Shown: in pieces, positions 8,169 to 16,900 of the stretch
Layout of the letters: every line of letters begins with the position of its first letter
Numbering within the stretch: the first letter of the stretch is position 1
Source of the DNA: Streptantibioticus rubrisoli
Lineage (GTDB): Bacteria; Actinomycetota; Actinomycetes; Streptomycetales; Streptomycetaceae
Direction of reading: 5' to 3'
NCBI RefSeq assembly: GCF_024436055.1
Contig: NZ_JANFNH010000010.1
Span: forward strand, 86,239-150,238
Length of the DNA: 64,000 bases
Notes under the pieces: model-generated
Database searches by the model: none
Seen by the model: the letters and a program-made list of their open reading frames with translations, nothing else
Told to the model about the DNA's origin: nothing
Position numbers and translations under genes: made by a program

Positions 8169-8510
8169 TCAGGCTGGATCTCTCCAGGGTTTGAGCCCAC
8201 GGAAGGCCCGCATCTTGCGGTGGTGCTGCGTCGCTACGGTCGTGCTGCCATCGGCCGCGAAGCCGCTGGCAAAGGCGGCGGAGCCGCCGAAGCCGCCATT
8301 CGCCTCAAGGAGTCCGGCACCGTTGGCCCACGACGCATAGGCGTACGCCTGTGCCGCCACTGCCACCGATGCCTGGGTCGGTCGCTCGTTGGTGACAGCG
8401 AGCAGGCCGGTGCCGCGTTCGGCGGCGGCCGGAATGACGGAGGAGCCGGGCAGGCAGGAGGCGACGGCCGGACGACCGGTCATTTTCACGGTGTTGATGA
8501 AGCTGGTCAT
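8169..8510 (-). CDS. Upstream ORF in the wblC leader, 113 residues
   Basis: ATG at 8510 is preceded by AGAGGAGGCGAGCCC, a strong ribosome site, and the codons mostly end in G or C as in real genes here. The protein starts MTSFINTVKMTGRPAVASC, is Ala/Gly-rich in the middle (AYAYASWANGAG) and ends basic. It matches no family I know. The stop lies 25 bases before the attenuator hairpin. It may act as a translated sensor of ribosome stalling, as the short whiB7 upstream ORF does in mycobacteria, or be a separate small gene co-transcribed with wblC. Confidence 0.65.
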   Translation of the reverse strand: MTSFINTVKMTGRPAVASCLPGSSVIPAAAERGTGLLAVTNERPTQASVAVAAQAYAYASWANGAGLLEANGGFGGSAAFASGFAADGSTTVATQHHRKMRAFRGLKPWRDPA

Positions 8511-8632
8511 TGGGCTCGCCTCCTCTCGGCGTCTCGTAGGGCGTATGGAACTGGGTCGTGCGAAGTCGTGCTGGTTCAGTACATCACGGCTGCCTCGGCC
8601 CCCGGAAGGGGCCTCAGTGACCGTGCTCCCGC

Positions 8633-8671
8633 AGGCTATGAGGATTTCCTCGGCCCACGCAAACTATTTTT
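8633..8671 (-). promoter_or_regulatory. Candidate WblC-dependent promoter of the wblC leader
   Basis: On the minus strand an AT-rich run AAAAATAGTTT (8671-8661) abuts and overlaps a -35-like TTGCGT (8662-8657). After an 18-base spacer comes TAGCCT (8638-8633), which fits TANNNT. AT-rich sequence directly upstream of -35 is the known WhiB7/WblC target, so autoregulation is likely. Transcription would start near 8626, giving a leader of about 620 bases. The element overlaps the 3' end of uvrD2. Confidence 0.65.
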
Positions 8672-10934
8672 CCAACGAATCCTCAACCGGCCCATCAGGA
8701 GCCCCACCAGGCGTTTTTCCGGAATCCGAAGTTCCGCACTCGTCGTTGCCCGATCCGGGCTCCTCACCCGCGCACAGCGCCAGGACATCGGCGCCGAACC
8801 GCCGCAGCTTGCGGGCTCCCACCCCGGCGATCCGGCTCAGCCCGGCCGCGTCCGACGGCACCGTCTCGGCGATCGCCAGCAGCGTCTTGTCGGTGAACAC
8901 GCAGTACGGCGGCTGGCCCAACTGCCGCGCCTGCTCGCTACGCCATTCGCGCAGCCGCTCGTAGAGGCCCTCGTCCAACTCGGAGGGGCAGTCCTCGCAG
9001 CGCATCAGCTTGATCTCGCCCGCCTCGGACAGACTGCGCCCGCACACCCGGCAGTGCACCGGACCGCGCCTGCGCCGCCCGACCGCAGGCCGCTCCACAC
9101 CGGACCGCGCACCGCCCCCCGGCGCCCCACCGCGCGCCGCCGTCCCCGGGCGCAGCCCGGTCAGGAAGCGCGAGGGCCGACGGCCCGCACGCCCACCGGG
9201 AGCCCGGGAGAGTGACCAGGAAAGGGCGAGGTGGCGACGGGCCCGGGTGACGCCCACATAGAGCAGTCGCCGCTCCTCCTCCACCTGCTCGTCGGTCTTG
9301 GCGTAGGTGATGGGCACCATGCCCTCGCTGAGCCCGACCAGGAACACCGCGTCCCACTCCAGGCCCTTGGCGGCGTGCAGTGAGGCGAGCGTGACGCCCT
9401 CGACGGTGGGGGCGTGCTGGGCGCCCGCCCGCTCGTCGAGTTCGGCCACCAGATCGGCGAGCGTGGCCTGCGGCCGGGCCCGTACGAAGTCCTCGGCGAG
9501 CCGGACCAGGGCGGCCAGTGACTCCCAGCGGTCGCGCACCGCACCGGAACCGGCGGGCGGCTCGGGGGTCCAGCCACGCGAGCCGAGCACCGCGCGCACC
9601 TGCGCGGGCACATCGGCCTCGTCCAGACCGGCCCCCGCCCCTCCCCCGGCGCGGGCCGCGCCACGCAGCAGCATTCCGGCCTCCCGCACCTCGGGGCGCT
9701 CGAAGAACCGCTCGGCGCCGCGCAGTTGGTACGGCACCCCGGCGTCCGCGAGGGCCTGCTCGTAGACCTCGGACTGGGCGTTGACCCGGTAGAGGACGGC
9801 GATCTCGCTGGGCCGGACCCCGCTCGCGATGAGGTCCCTGATGCGGCGGGCGGTGCCCTCCGCCTCGGCGGGCTCGTCCGCGTACTCGGTGAAGGCGGGC
9901 TCCGGTCCCGGCTCGCGCTGTGAGACCAGCTCCAGCCGGTGGGCGGCGGCCTGGCCGCGCGCCTGTGCCAGCAGGCCGTTGGCCAGGTGCACCACCTGCG
10001 GGGTGGACCGGTAGTCGCGCACCAGCTTCACCACGGTGGCGTCCGGGTAGCGGGCACGGAAGCTCAGCAGGAACTCGGGGGTGGCGCCGGTGAAGGAGTA
10101 GATGGTCTGGCTGGCGTCCCCGACCACGCACAGGTTGCCGCGGCCGCCCACCCACAGGTCGAGCAGCCGCTGCTGCAGCGGGCTGACGTCCTGGTACTCG
10201 TCGACGACGAAGTGCTGGTACTGCGAGCGGACCTGCTCCGCCACGTCGTACCGCTCCTCCAGCACGCCCACTGTGAGCAACAACACATCTTCGAAGTCGA
10301 TCACCGAGCGTTCCCGCTTGAGTTGCTCATAGGCGGTGTAGACCCGGGAGATCTCGGCGGGATCGCGCGGCGCCTCGCGGCCCGCCTTGGCAACGGCGGC
10401 CGGATAGTCCTCGGGCACCGTCTGGGTGACCTTGGCCCACTCGATCTCGCCCGCCACGTCCCGCAGTTCGTTGCGGTCCAGCCGGATCCGCACACGCGCC
10501 GCGGCCTCCGCCACCAACTGGACCTTGCGCTCGACCAGTTGGGGCAGCGGGCCGCCGACCACCCTCGGCCAGAAGTACTGGAGTTGGCGCAGCGCCGCCG
10601 CGTGGAAGGTACGCGCCTGCACCCCGCCCGCGCCGAGCTGCCGCAGCCGTCCGCGCATCTCGCCCGCGGCTCGCGCGGTGAAGGTGACCGCCAGCACGCT
10701 GGCGGGCTGCACTATGCCAGCACGCACCCCGTAGGCGATCCGGTGGGTGATCGCCCTGGTCTTGCCGGTGCCCGCACCGGCGAGCACACACACCGGCCCG
10801 TGCAGCGCGGTCGCCACCGCGCGCTGCTCGGGGTCAAGGCCCTCCAGTACCGCGTCGGCCCCCTCCGGCGGTTCCGGGAACTGGGTCGACGGCGGCACGG
10901 CTGGGAACAAAGGGGAGTCCGTTGCTGCTGTCAC
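8664..10934 (-). CDS. uvrD2: ATP-dependent DNA helicase UvrD2
   Basis: A 756-residue superfamily 1A 3'-5' helicase. Walker A is GAGTGKT (53-59), Walker B is VVDEYQDVS, and motif III follows as VVGDASQTIYSF. The C-terminal third carries a tetracysteine zinc knuckle (CRVC ... CEDC) and an HRDC domain near the end. That zinc-plus-HRDC layout is the UvrD2 type of actinobacteria rather than UvrD1/PcrA. The GTG start begins MTAATDSPLF. The wblC promoter lies over its last codons. The upstream intergenic region holds two DnaA boxes. Confidence 0.92.
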   Translation of the reverse strand: MTAATDSPLFPAVPPSTQFPEPPEGADAVLEGLDPEQRAVATALHGPVCVLAGAGTGKTRAITHRIAYGVRAGIVQPASVLAVTFTARAAGEMRGRLRQLGAGGVQARTFHAAALRQLQYFWPRVVGGPLPQLVERKVQLVAEAAARVRIRLDRNELRDVAGEIEWAKVTQTVPEDYPAAVAKAGREAPRDPAEISRVYTAYEQLKRERSVIDFEDVLLLTVGVLEERYDVAEQVRSQYQHFVVDEYQDVSPLQQRLLDLWVGGRGNLCVVGDASQTIYSFTGATPEFLLSFRARYPDATVVKLVRDYRSTPQVVHLANGLLAQARGQAAAHRLELVSQREPGPEPAFTEYADEPAEAEGTARRIRDLIASGVRPSEIAVLYRVNAQSEVYEQALADAGVPYQLRGAERFFERPEVREAGMLLRGAARAGGGAGAGLDEADVPAQVRAVLGSRGWTPEPPAGSGAVRDRWESLAALVRLAEDFVRARPQATLADLVAELDERAGAQHAPTVEGVTLASLHAAKGLEWDAVFLVGLSEGMVPITYAKTDEQVEEERRLLYVGVTRARRHLALSWSLSRAPGGRAGRRPSRFLTGLRPGTAARGGAPGGGARSGVERPAVGRRRRGPVHCRVCGRSLSEAGEIKLMRCEDCPSELDEGLYERLREWRSEQARQLGQPPYCVFTDKTLLAIAETVPSDAAGLSRIAGVGARKLRRFGADVLALCAGEEPGSGNDECGTSDSGKTPGGAPDGPVEDSLEK

Positions 10935-10973
10935 CCCGCCATGCTGCCAGGTCCACCGGGACGCCCGGGAAAG

Positions 10974-10998
10974 TTATCCACAGGCGGAGTTGTCCACA
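10974..10998 (+). promoter_or_regulatory. Two DnaA boxes in direct orientation
   Basis: TTATCCACA at 10974-10982 and TTGTCCACA at 10990-10998, 16 bases apart centre to centre. The second is the streptomycete consensus form. They sit between the divergent uvrD2 and mycoredoxin genes. Confidence 0.6.
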
Positions 10999-11019
10999 GG
11001 CCCCGCCCGGACGCTCTTC

Positions 11020-11055
11020 CTCCGGGCTACTGTCGACCTCCGGGCTACCGTCGAC
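11020..11055. repeat. Tandem 18-bp direct repeat
   Basis: Two adjacent 18-base units beginning CTCCGGGCTAC (11020-11037 and 11038-11055) that differ at one position. Each ends GTCGAC. They lie 14 bases upstream of the mycoredoxin -35 element and could be paired binding sites. Confidence 0.65.
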
Positions 11056-11069
11056 CGGACGGCCGCCTG

Positions 11070-11095
11070 GGAATGGTCCGCGATGGTTTCGCGTT
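11070..11095 (+). promoter_or_regulatory. Sigma-R-type promoter of the mycoredoxin gene
   Basis: GGAAT (11070-11074, inside GGGAAT), 18 bases, then GTT (11093-11095, inside CGTT). This matches the streptomycete sigma-R (disulfide stress) pattern GGAAT-N18-GTT. Transcription would start near 11102, about 80 bases before the ATG. Mycoredoxins are known members of such thiol-stress regulons. Confidence 0.75.
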
Positions 11096-11182
11096 CCACC
11101 ACTGCACTCACCCCACGGCCGTGGCCGAGCGGCTCACCCATGCCGAACGCGCCTGCCGAACCCGCCAAGATCAGGAGGACCG

Positions 11183-11425
11183 ATGCCGGGGACCATCACG
11201 ATGTACAGCACCACCTGGTGCGGCTACTGCCGCCGTCTGAAGAGCCAGATGGACCGCGAGGGAATCGCGTACACCGAGATCAACATCGAGCAGGACCCGG
11301 AGTCGGCGGCCTTCGTCGAGAAGGCGAACGGCGGCAACCAGACCGTGCCGACCGTCCTCTTCGCGGACGGCAGCACCCTGACCAACCCCTCCCTCGCCCA
11401 GGTGAAGGCGAAGGTAGGGGTCTGA
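11183..11425 (+). CDS. mrx1: Mycoredoxin (glutaredoxin-fold, mycothiol-dependent)
   Basis: An 80-residue thioredoxin-fold protein with the active site WCGYC (C13 and C16). The cis-proline region is QTVPTVLFADG and the C-terminal NPSLAQVKAKV helix is conserved. Mycoredoxins reduce mycothiol-protein mixed disulfides in the cytoplasm of actinomycetes. The ATG at 11183 has AGGAGGA upstream. A sigma-R-type promoter lies 5' of it, which fits induction by thiol oxidation. It ends six bases from the convergent nudC. Confidence 0.93.
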   Translation: MPGTITMYSTTWCGYCRRLKSQMDREGIAYTEINIEQDPESAAFVEKANGGNQTVPTVLFADGSTLTNPSLAQVKAKVGV

Positions 11426-11430
11426 GCCGG

Positions 11431-12414
11431 TCAGCCGCGCGGCAGTGGCTCGCCGAACCACAGCTCGATCAGCCGGGCGGCAATGGAGATGCCGGTCGGC
11501 GGCAGCACGTCGCCGTGCCCGATGGCCCGCCGGTACTCCTCACGGGAGAACCAGCGGGCCTCGTGGATCTCATCCCCGTCCACGCTGATCTCGGATGAGG
11601 TGGCCCTCGCCATGAAGCCGAGCATCAGGCTGGAGGGGAACGGCCAGGGCTGGCTGGCCACGTAGGACACCTCGCCGACGCGGACGCCCGCCTCCTCCAG
11701 GACCTCGCGGACCACCGCCTGCTCGATGGACTCACCCGGCTCCACGAAGCCCGCCAGCGTGGAGAACCGCCCCTCGGGCCAGTGCACCTGGCGGCCGAGC
11801 AGCGCCCGGTCCTGCTCGTCGGTGACCAGCATGATCACCGCCGGGTCGGTGCGCGGATAGTGCTCAGCGCCGCACGCCGGGCAGCGGCGCACATGGCCCG
11901 CGGCGGCGATCACCGTCCGCTGACCGCAGCGCGAGCAGAACCGGTGCAGCCGCTGCCAGTTCTCCAGCGCCACCGCGTGCACCATCAGGCCCGCGTCCCG
12001 CTCGGAGAGCAGCCCGCCGACCTCACGCAGCCCGGCCGGGCGGGCGGCGTCGTCCATCCGCCCGGGCAGCGCGTCCTTCTGCAGCGCGAAGTAGCTCACG
12101 CCCTGTTCGTCAGTGCCCAGGAAGTAGCGGTGCTTCTCGGTGGCCGGTGCGTCGAAGGAGGGCACCAGCACGAGTTCGGTGCGGCCGTCGGCGGTGTCCT
12201 CCACCAGCACCTGGCCGCCGGAGACCACCAGCACCCGGGTGGACGGGTGGCTCCAGGCGGCGGCCAACCAGGCCTCGTCCAGCCGGTGGTGGGCGGCCCG
12301 GTCGATGCCGGGGCGGGCGAGCGCGAGCGGCTTGCCGCTCACCATGCCGATGGCTGCGGGGTTCTGCGTGCCCGGGGCGAGGGGCAGGTCACTTACGGAC
12401 AAGACGGCTTCCAA
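11431..12414 (-). CDS. nudC: NADH/NAD+ pyrophosphatase NudC
   Basis: A 327-residue NUDIX enzyme that splits NAD(H), and in some species NAD-capped RNA, into NMN(H) and AMP. The zinc ribbon has CSRC and CPAC in the middle. The NUDIX box is GFVEPGESIEQAVVREVLEE with AGV. It is followed by SQPWPFPSSLM, the signature that separates NudC from other NUDIX proteins. The start is uncertain: TTG at 12414 opens the longest frame, while a second TTG five codons on has GGAAG at better spacing. Follows the dipeptidase gene on the same strand. Confidence 0.9.
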   Translation of the reverse strand: MEAVLSVSDLPLAPGTQNPAAIGMVSGKPLALARPGIDRAAHHRLDEAWLAAAWSHPSTRVLVVSGGQVLVEDTADGRTELVLVPSFDAPATEKHRYFLGTDEQGVSYFALQKDALPGRMDDAARPAGLREVGGLLSERDAGLMVHAVALENWQRLHRFCSRCGQRTVIAAAGHVRRCPACGAEHYPRTDPAVIMLVTDEQDRALLGRQVHWPEGRFSTLAGFVEPGESIEQAVVREVLEEAGVRVGEVSYVASQPWPFPSSLMLGFMARATSSEISVDGDEIHEARWFSREEYRRAIGHGDVLPPTGISIAARLIELWFGEPLPRG

Positions 12415-12474
12415 CTCCCCGTATCGGGTGGATGGTTACTCACTCAGCGGAACCCGAGCAGATCACACGGGTGG

Positions 12475-13872
12475 TCAACGCTGCCAATTCTCGGCCAGTT
12501 CGCTCCACAGGTACGCGGTGGTTTCCACGCCCTTGAGGAGCAGATCGAGCTCGACCTTCTCGTTCACCGAGTGCCAACCGTCGGACGGCACGGAAATTCC
12601 CAGGAACAGCACCGGGACGCCGAGCACGTCCTGCAGATCGGCGGCAGGACCGGAGCCACCCTCACGAGTGAACCGCACGGTCTTGCCGAAGGCCCGCTCC
12701 ATCGCCCGCACCGTGGACCGCAGCGCGGGGTGGTCCAGCGGCGTCAGGCAGGGGCGGGTGGTGCCCCAGAAGGTGATCTCGTGCCGGATCCCGGCGGGCA
12801 GCCGATCGGCGACCCAGTCCCGTACCGACTGTTGGATCTTGGCCGGGTCCTGGCCCGCGACCAGCCGGAACGACAGCTTCAGATGGGCGGAGGCGGGGAC
12901 GATGGTCTTGCCGCCGGGCCCGGTGTAGCCGCCGTAGAAGCCGTTGACCTCGGCGGTCGGGCGGGCCCAGACGCGCTCCAGGGTGGTGTACCCGGACTCG
13001 CCCAGCACCCCGTGGGACTTGGCGGTACGCAGCCAGGAGGCCTCGTCGAAGGGCAGCTCGGCGAACAGCTGCCGCTCCCGGTCGGTGAGTTCGGTCACAT
13101 CGTCGTAGAAGCCGGGGATGGTGACCCTGCGGTCCGCGTCGTGCAGCGCGGCCACCAGCCGGGCCGCCTCGGTGGCCGGGTTGGGCACCGCGCCGCCGAA
13201 GGAGCCGGAGTGGATGTCCTGGTCCGGCCCGTACAGATCGATCTGGCAGTCGGCGAGGCCGCGCATACCGGTGCACACGGTCGGGGTGTCCGCGGACCAC
13301 ATGCCGGTGTCGGAGACGATCACCGCGTCACAGGCGAGGCGGTCGGCGCGCTCGCGCAGCAGGGCGGCGAAGTTTGGCGAGCCGGACTCCTCCTCGCCCT
13401 CGATCAGCAGCTTGAGGTTGACGGCGGGCGCGTGCCTGCCGGTGGCGGCCAGGTGCGCGCGTACCCCCAGGGTGTGGAAGAACACCTGGCCCTTGTCGTC
13501 GGCCGCGCCGCGCGCGTACATCCGGCCGTCCCGTACCACCGGTTCGAACGGCTCGCTGTGCCAGCCGTCCTCGCGGGCGGCGGGCTGCACGTCGTGGTGC
13601 CCGTAGACCAGCACGGTCGGCGCGTCGGGGTCGCCGGACAGCCACTCCGCGTAGACCGCGGGCAGGCCCGCGGTCGGCCAGACCTCCGCGATCGGGAAGC
13701 CGGTGGCGCTGAGCTCCGCCGCGAGCCACTCGGCGCTGCGCGCCACGTCCTTGGAACGCTCCGGGTCGGCGGAGACGGAGGGGATCCGCAGCCACTCGAC
13801 GAGGTCGTCGAGGAAGGCCGCGCGGTGCGCGTCGATGTACGCGCGGACGGCGTTGTCCGGTGCGGTGCTCAT
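12475..13872 (-). CDS. M20-family dipeptidase
   Basis: A 465-residue zinc metallopeptidase of the M20 (CNDP/PepV-like) class. Metal and catalytic motifs are in order: GHHDVQP, then the bridging Asp in GAADDKGQ, EGEEESGSPN, the SDT segment, and the C-terminal IPVHE counterpart near WHSVNEKV. The dimerisation domain lies in the middle with DIHSGSFGGAVPNP. It is probably cytoplasmic, as no signal peptide is seen. Only 33 bases separate it from the end of adnB upstream, so it may be co-transcribed. Confidence 0.88.
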   Translation of the reverse strand: MSTAPDNAVRAYIDAHRAAFLDDLVEWLRIPSVSADPERSKDVARSAEWLAAELSATGFPIAEVWPTAGLPAVYAEWLSGDPDAPTVLVYGHHDVQPAAREDGWHSEPFEPVVRDGRMYARGAADDKGQVFFHTLGVRAHLAATGRHAPAVNLKLLIEGEEESGSPNFAALLRERADRLACDAVIVSDTGMWSADTPTVCTGMRGLADCQIDLYGPDQDIHSGSFGGAVPNPATEAARLVAALHDADRRVTIPGFYDDVTELTDRERQLFAELPFDEASWLRTAKSHGVLGESGYTTLERVWARPTAEVNGFYGGYTGPGGKTIVPASAHLKLSFRLVAGQDPAKIQQSVRDWVADRLPAGIRHEITFWGTTRPCLTPLDHPALRSTVRAMERAFGKTVRFTREGGSGPAADLQDVLGVPVLFLGISVPSDGWHSVNEKVELDLLLKGVETTAYLWSELAENWQR

Positions 13873-13905
13873 GCGCCCGAGCCTAACGGGGACGATCCGA
13901 ACACT

Positions 13906-16900
13906 TCACCCCGCAGGGTCCTCGGCCAGCTCACCGCGCAGCAGCCGCTCCAGCGCGGGCCGGTCGGGCAGCGCGGCGGGGCGGACCACCTGCCCGGTGC
14001 GTACGTGGACGAAGGCCGCCGTCACCCGCTCCGGGGGCAGACCGTGCTGCTCGGCCCAGGCGAGCCGGTAGACGGCGAGCTGGAGCGGGTCGGCGGTCGG
14101 CCTGCGGCCGGTCTTCCAGTCGATCACCTCGAAGCCGTCGCCGTCCCGGTACACCGCGTCGATCCGGCCGCGCACCACCCGCCCGGCCAGCACCAGCTCG
14201 AAGGGCGCCTCGACGCGGTACGGGGTGCGCTGCGCGTACGGGGTGCGCAGATACGCCTCCTTGAGCGCCGCCAGGTCCCGCTCGTCGGCGACCTCCTGGT
14301 CGCCGTCCGGCTCCACCCCGGTCAGCTCGTCCAGGCCGATCAGCGGGAGCTCCTCGAAGCGGGACTCCACCCAGGCGTGGAACAAGGTGCCGCGCCGGGC
14401 CTCGGGACGCGGCTCGCGCGGCATGGGGCGGGCCAGCTCACGGGCGAAGTCATCGGGGTCGGCGGCGAGCCGCAGCAGCTGTGAGGCGGACAGCGACCGC
14501 GGCACCGGCACCTCCCGCACGGTCGAGCGGGCGCGGCGCAGCTCCCCGGCGAGCGCGCCGAGGTCCCGGTCCCAGGACTCGACGAGCCGCGCCTCCTCCG
14601 GCGACAGCGCGGGGCCCGCGGCCGGGCCGGACGGGGGGTGCTCTCGGGCGCCGGGGGCCGGGTCGGCGGCGGGTGCATGATCCGGGCTGTGGTCGACTTG
14701 GGCAGGTATGGGACGATTTGTCGACCAGTCGTCCCACTCGCCGTCCAGCGGATGCTCGTCCTCCGGTAGGAGGCCGTCGAACTCGTCATCCGGCGGCGAG
14801 TCCAAGAAGTCCTCGTCCGGCGGCGCAGCCTCGAAGGCGTCCTGCGGTGCGAAACCGTCGAAGTCGTCGCCCACCACCGGCGGCCACTGCGGGTCGTGCC
14901 CGCCGCCCTGGTCGGTCGGCGCGTCGAGCAGCGCCAGTACCGTCTTCGCCGCCTGGCGACGGCGCTCCAGCGCCTCGGGGTCCAGCGGCAGCGGCCAGGC
15001 GTGGTCGGTGTCTGCCTCCAGGGCCGGGTTCTCCGCGTCAGTGGCCGGTTCGTCCGCCCAGTGCTCGATCTCGCCGTGGCCCGCCTCGCAGTGCGCGCGC
15101 AGCCGCAGCAGGAAGTCCGAGGGGCCGCGCCGCTTCTTCTGCGTGGGACCCCACCAGTGCCCGGAGGCGAGCAGCAGCGAGCGCGGGCGGGTGAACGTCA
15201 CATATCCCAGGCGGAGTTCCTCGGTGGAGTTGTGCTCCTTCATCGCCGACTTGAACTCGTCAAGTCCCCGCTTGGTCCACTCGCCGACATCCGGCAGCGT
15301 GGCCGCGTCGCCGCGCAGCGAGTGCGGCAGCACCTTTCCCTGCCAGGGCCACAGTTCGCGCACCTTGGTGCTGGGGAAGGCGTCGCGCACCAGGCCCGGC
15401 ACCGCCACCACGTCCCACTCCAGGCCCTTGGACTTGTGCGCGGTCAGCACCTTGACCGTGTTCTCGCCGCCCGGCAGCGAGCCGTCAAGCCCCTTCTCGA
15501 ACCGCTCGGCCGTGCGCAGGAAGGCGAGGAAGGCCAGAAGGGTGGCATCGCCGTCCAGTGAGGCGAAGTTGGCGGCGATGTCCAGGAAGGACCGCAGCGT
15601 CTCCCGGCGGCGGGCGGCCAACGCCTGTGGGGACGCCGACAGTTCGACCTCCAGGCCGGTGACCGCCAGCACCCGGTGCAGCACGTCCATCAGCGGTTCG
15701 GCCAGCGAGCGCCGCAGATCGCGCATCTCGGCCGCGAACCGGGCGAACCGCTCCCGGGCCTCCGGCGAGAACGGCAGCCCGTCGTCGGGCTGTTGGGCGT
15801 CCAGGAACGTCTCCAGGGCGTCGGCGAGCGAGACGACCTCGGCCGGGTCGACACCCTCGACGGCCTGCGCCAGCCGGTCCTGCTCACCGTCCGCCGACCC
15901 GTACCGTACGAGCAGCCGGGCGCGGCGGCCGAGCAGCGCCAGATCGCGCGGGCCGATCCGCCAGCGCGGGCCGGTGAGCAGCCGGACCAGGGCGGAGTTG
16001 GCCGTCGGATCGTGCAGCACCTGACAGGTGGCGACCAAGTCGGCGACCTCGGGCAGGTGCAGCAGCCCGGACAGGCCGACGACCTCCACGGGGACGTCCC
16101 GGGCCACCAGCGCGGCGTGGATGTCGGCGAACTGGCCCGTGGTGCGGCACAGCACGGCGATCTCGCCGGGCGGGGTGCCGGTGGCCACCAGATGGCGTAT
16201 CGAGTCGGCGAGCCAGTCGATCTCCTCGCGCAGCGTGCCCAGCAGGGCGCAGCGCACCACACCGTCGCGCTCCGCGCCGGGCGCGGGGCGCAGCGCCGCG
16301 ACGCCCGCGTGCCGACCCCGCAGTGGCGCCGCCAACTCGTTGGCGAAGTCCAGCAGTCGGCCACCACTGCGCCGGTTCTCGCTCAGCGAGTACCGGCGGG
16401 CCAAGGTGCCGTCGGCGGCCCGGAAGTGCGTGGGGAAGTCGTCCAGGTTGGCCACCGAGGCGCCGCGCCAGCCGTAGATCGCCTGGCAGGGGTCGCCGAC
16501 CGCGGCGACCGGATGGCCCGTGCCGTCGCCGAACAGCCCGGCCAGCAGCAGGCGTTGGGCGACTGAGGTGTCCTGGTACTCGTCGAGCAGCACCACGGCG
16601 AACTCCTCCCGCAGCAGCGCGCCGACCTCCGGGTGGGTGAGGGCGAGCGTGGCGGACAGGGCGATCTGGTCGCCGAAGTCGATCAGACCGCGCTGACTCT
16701 TCTGCTCCCGGTACACCAGGACGAGCCCGGCCAGGTCGGCGCGGGCCCGTACGGCGGGCGCCACCTCGCGCACCCAGGCGAAGCCGCGCCGGTCCGGGTC
16801 GAGTTGGTCGAGCCGCTCGGTGAGCGCGGCGTCGTGGTCGCGCAGCCGCGGTACCGGCACCAGGTGTTCGGACAGTTCGCCATCGAGCGCCAGCAGGTCG

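Noticed and set aside
8598..8613. The GGCCCC/GGGGCC hairpin in the wblC leader as a second terminator
   Set aside because: Six base pairs with no T run and close to the transcription start; at most part of the leader structure.
11782..14484. A 900-codon plus-strand ORF across nudC, the dipeptidase and adnB
   Set aside because: It is the mirror of three genes with clear catalytic motifs on the minus strand. Its translation is Gly/Arg/His/Val-rich without any domain, typical of antisense frames in GC-rich DNA.
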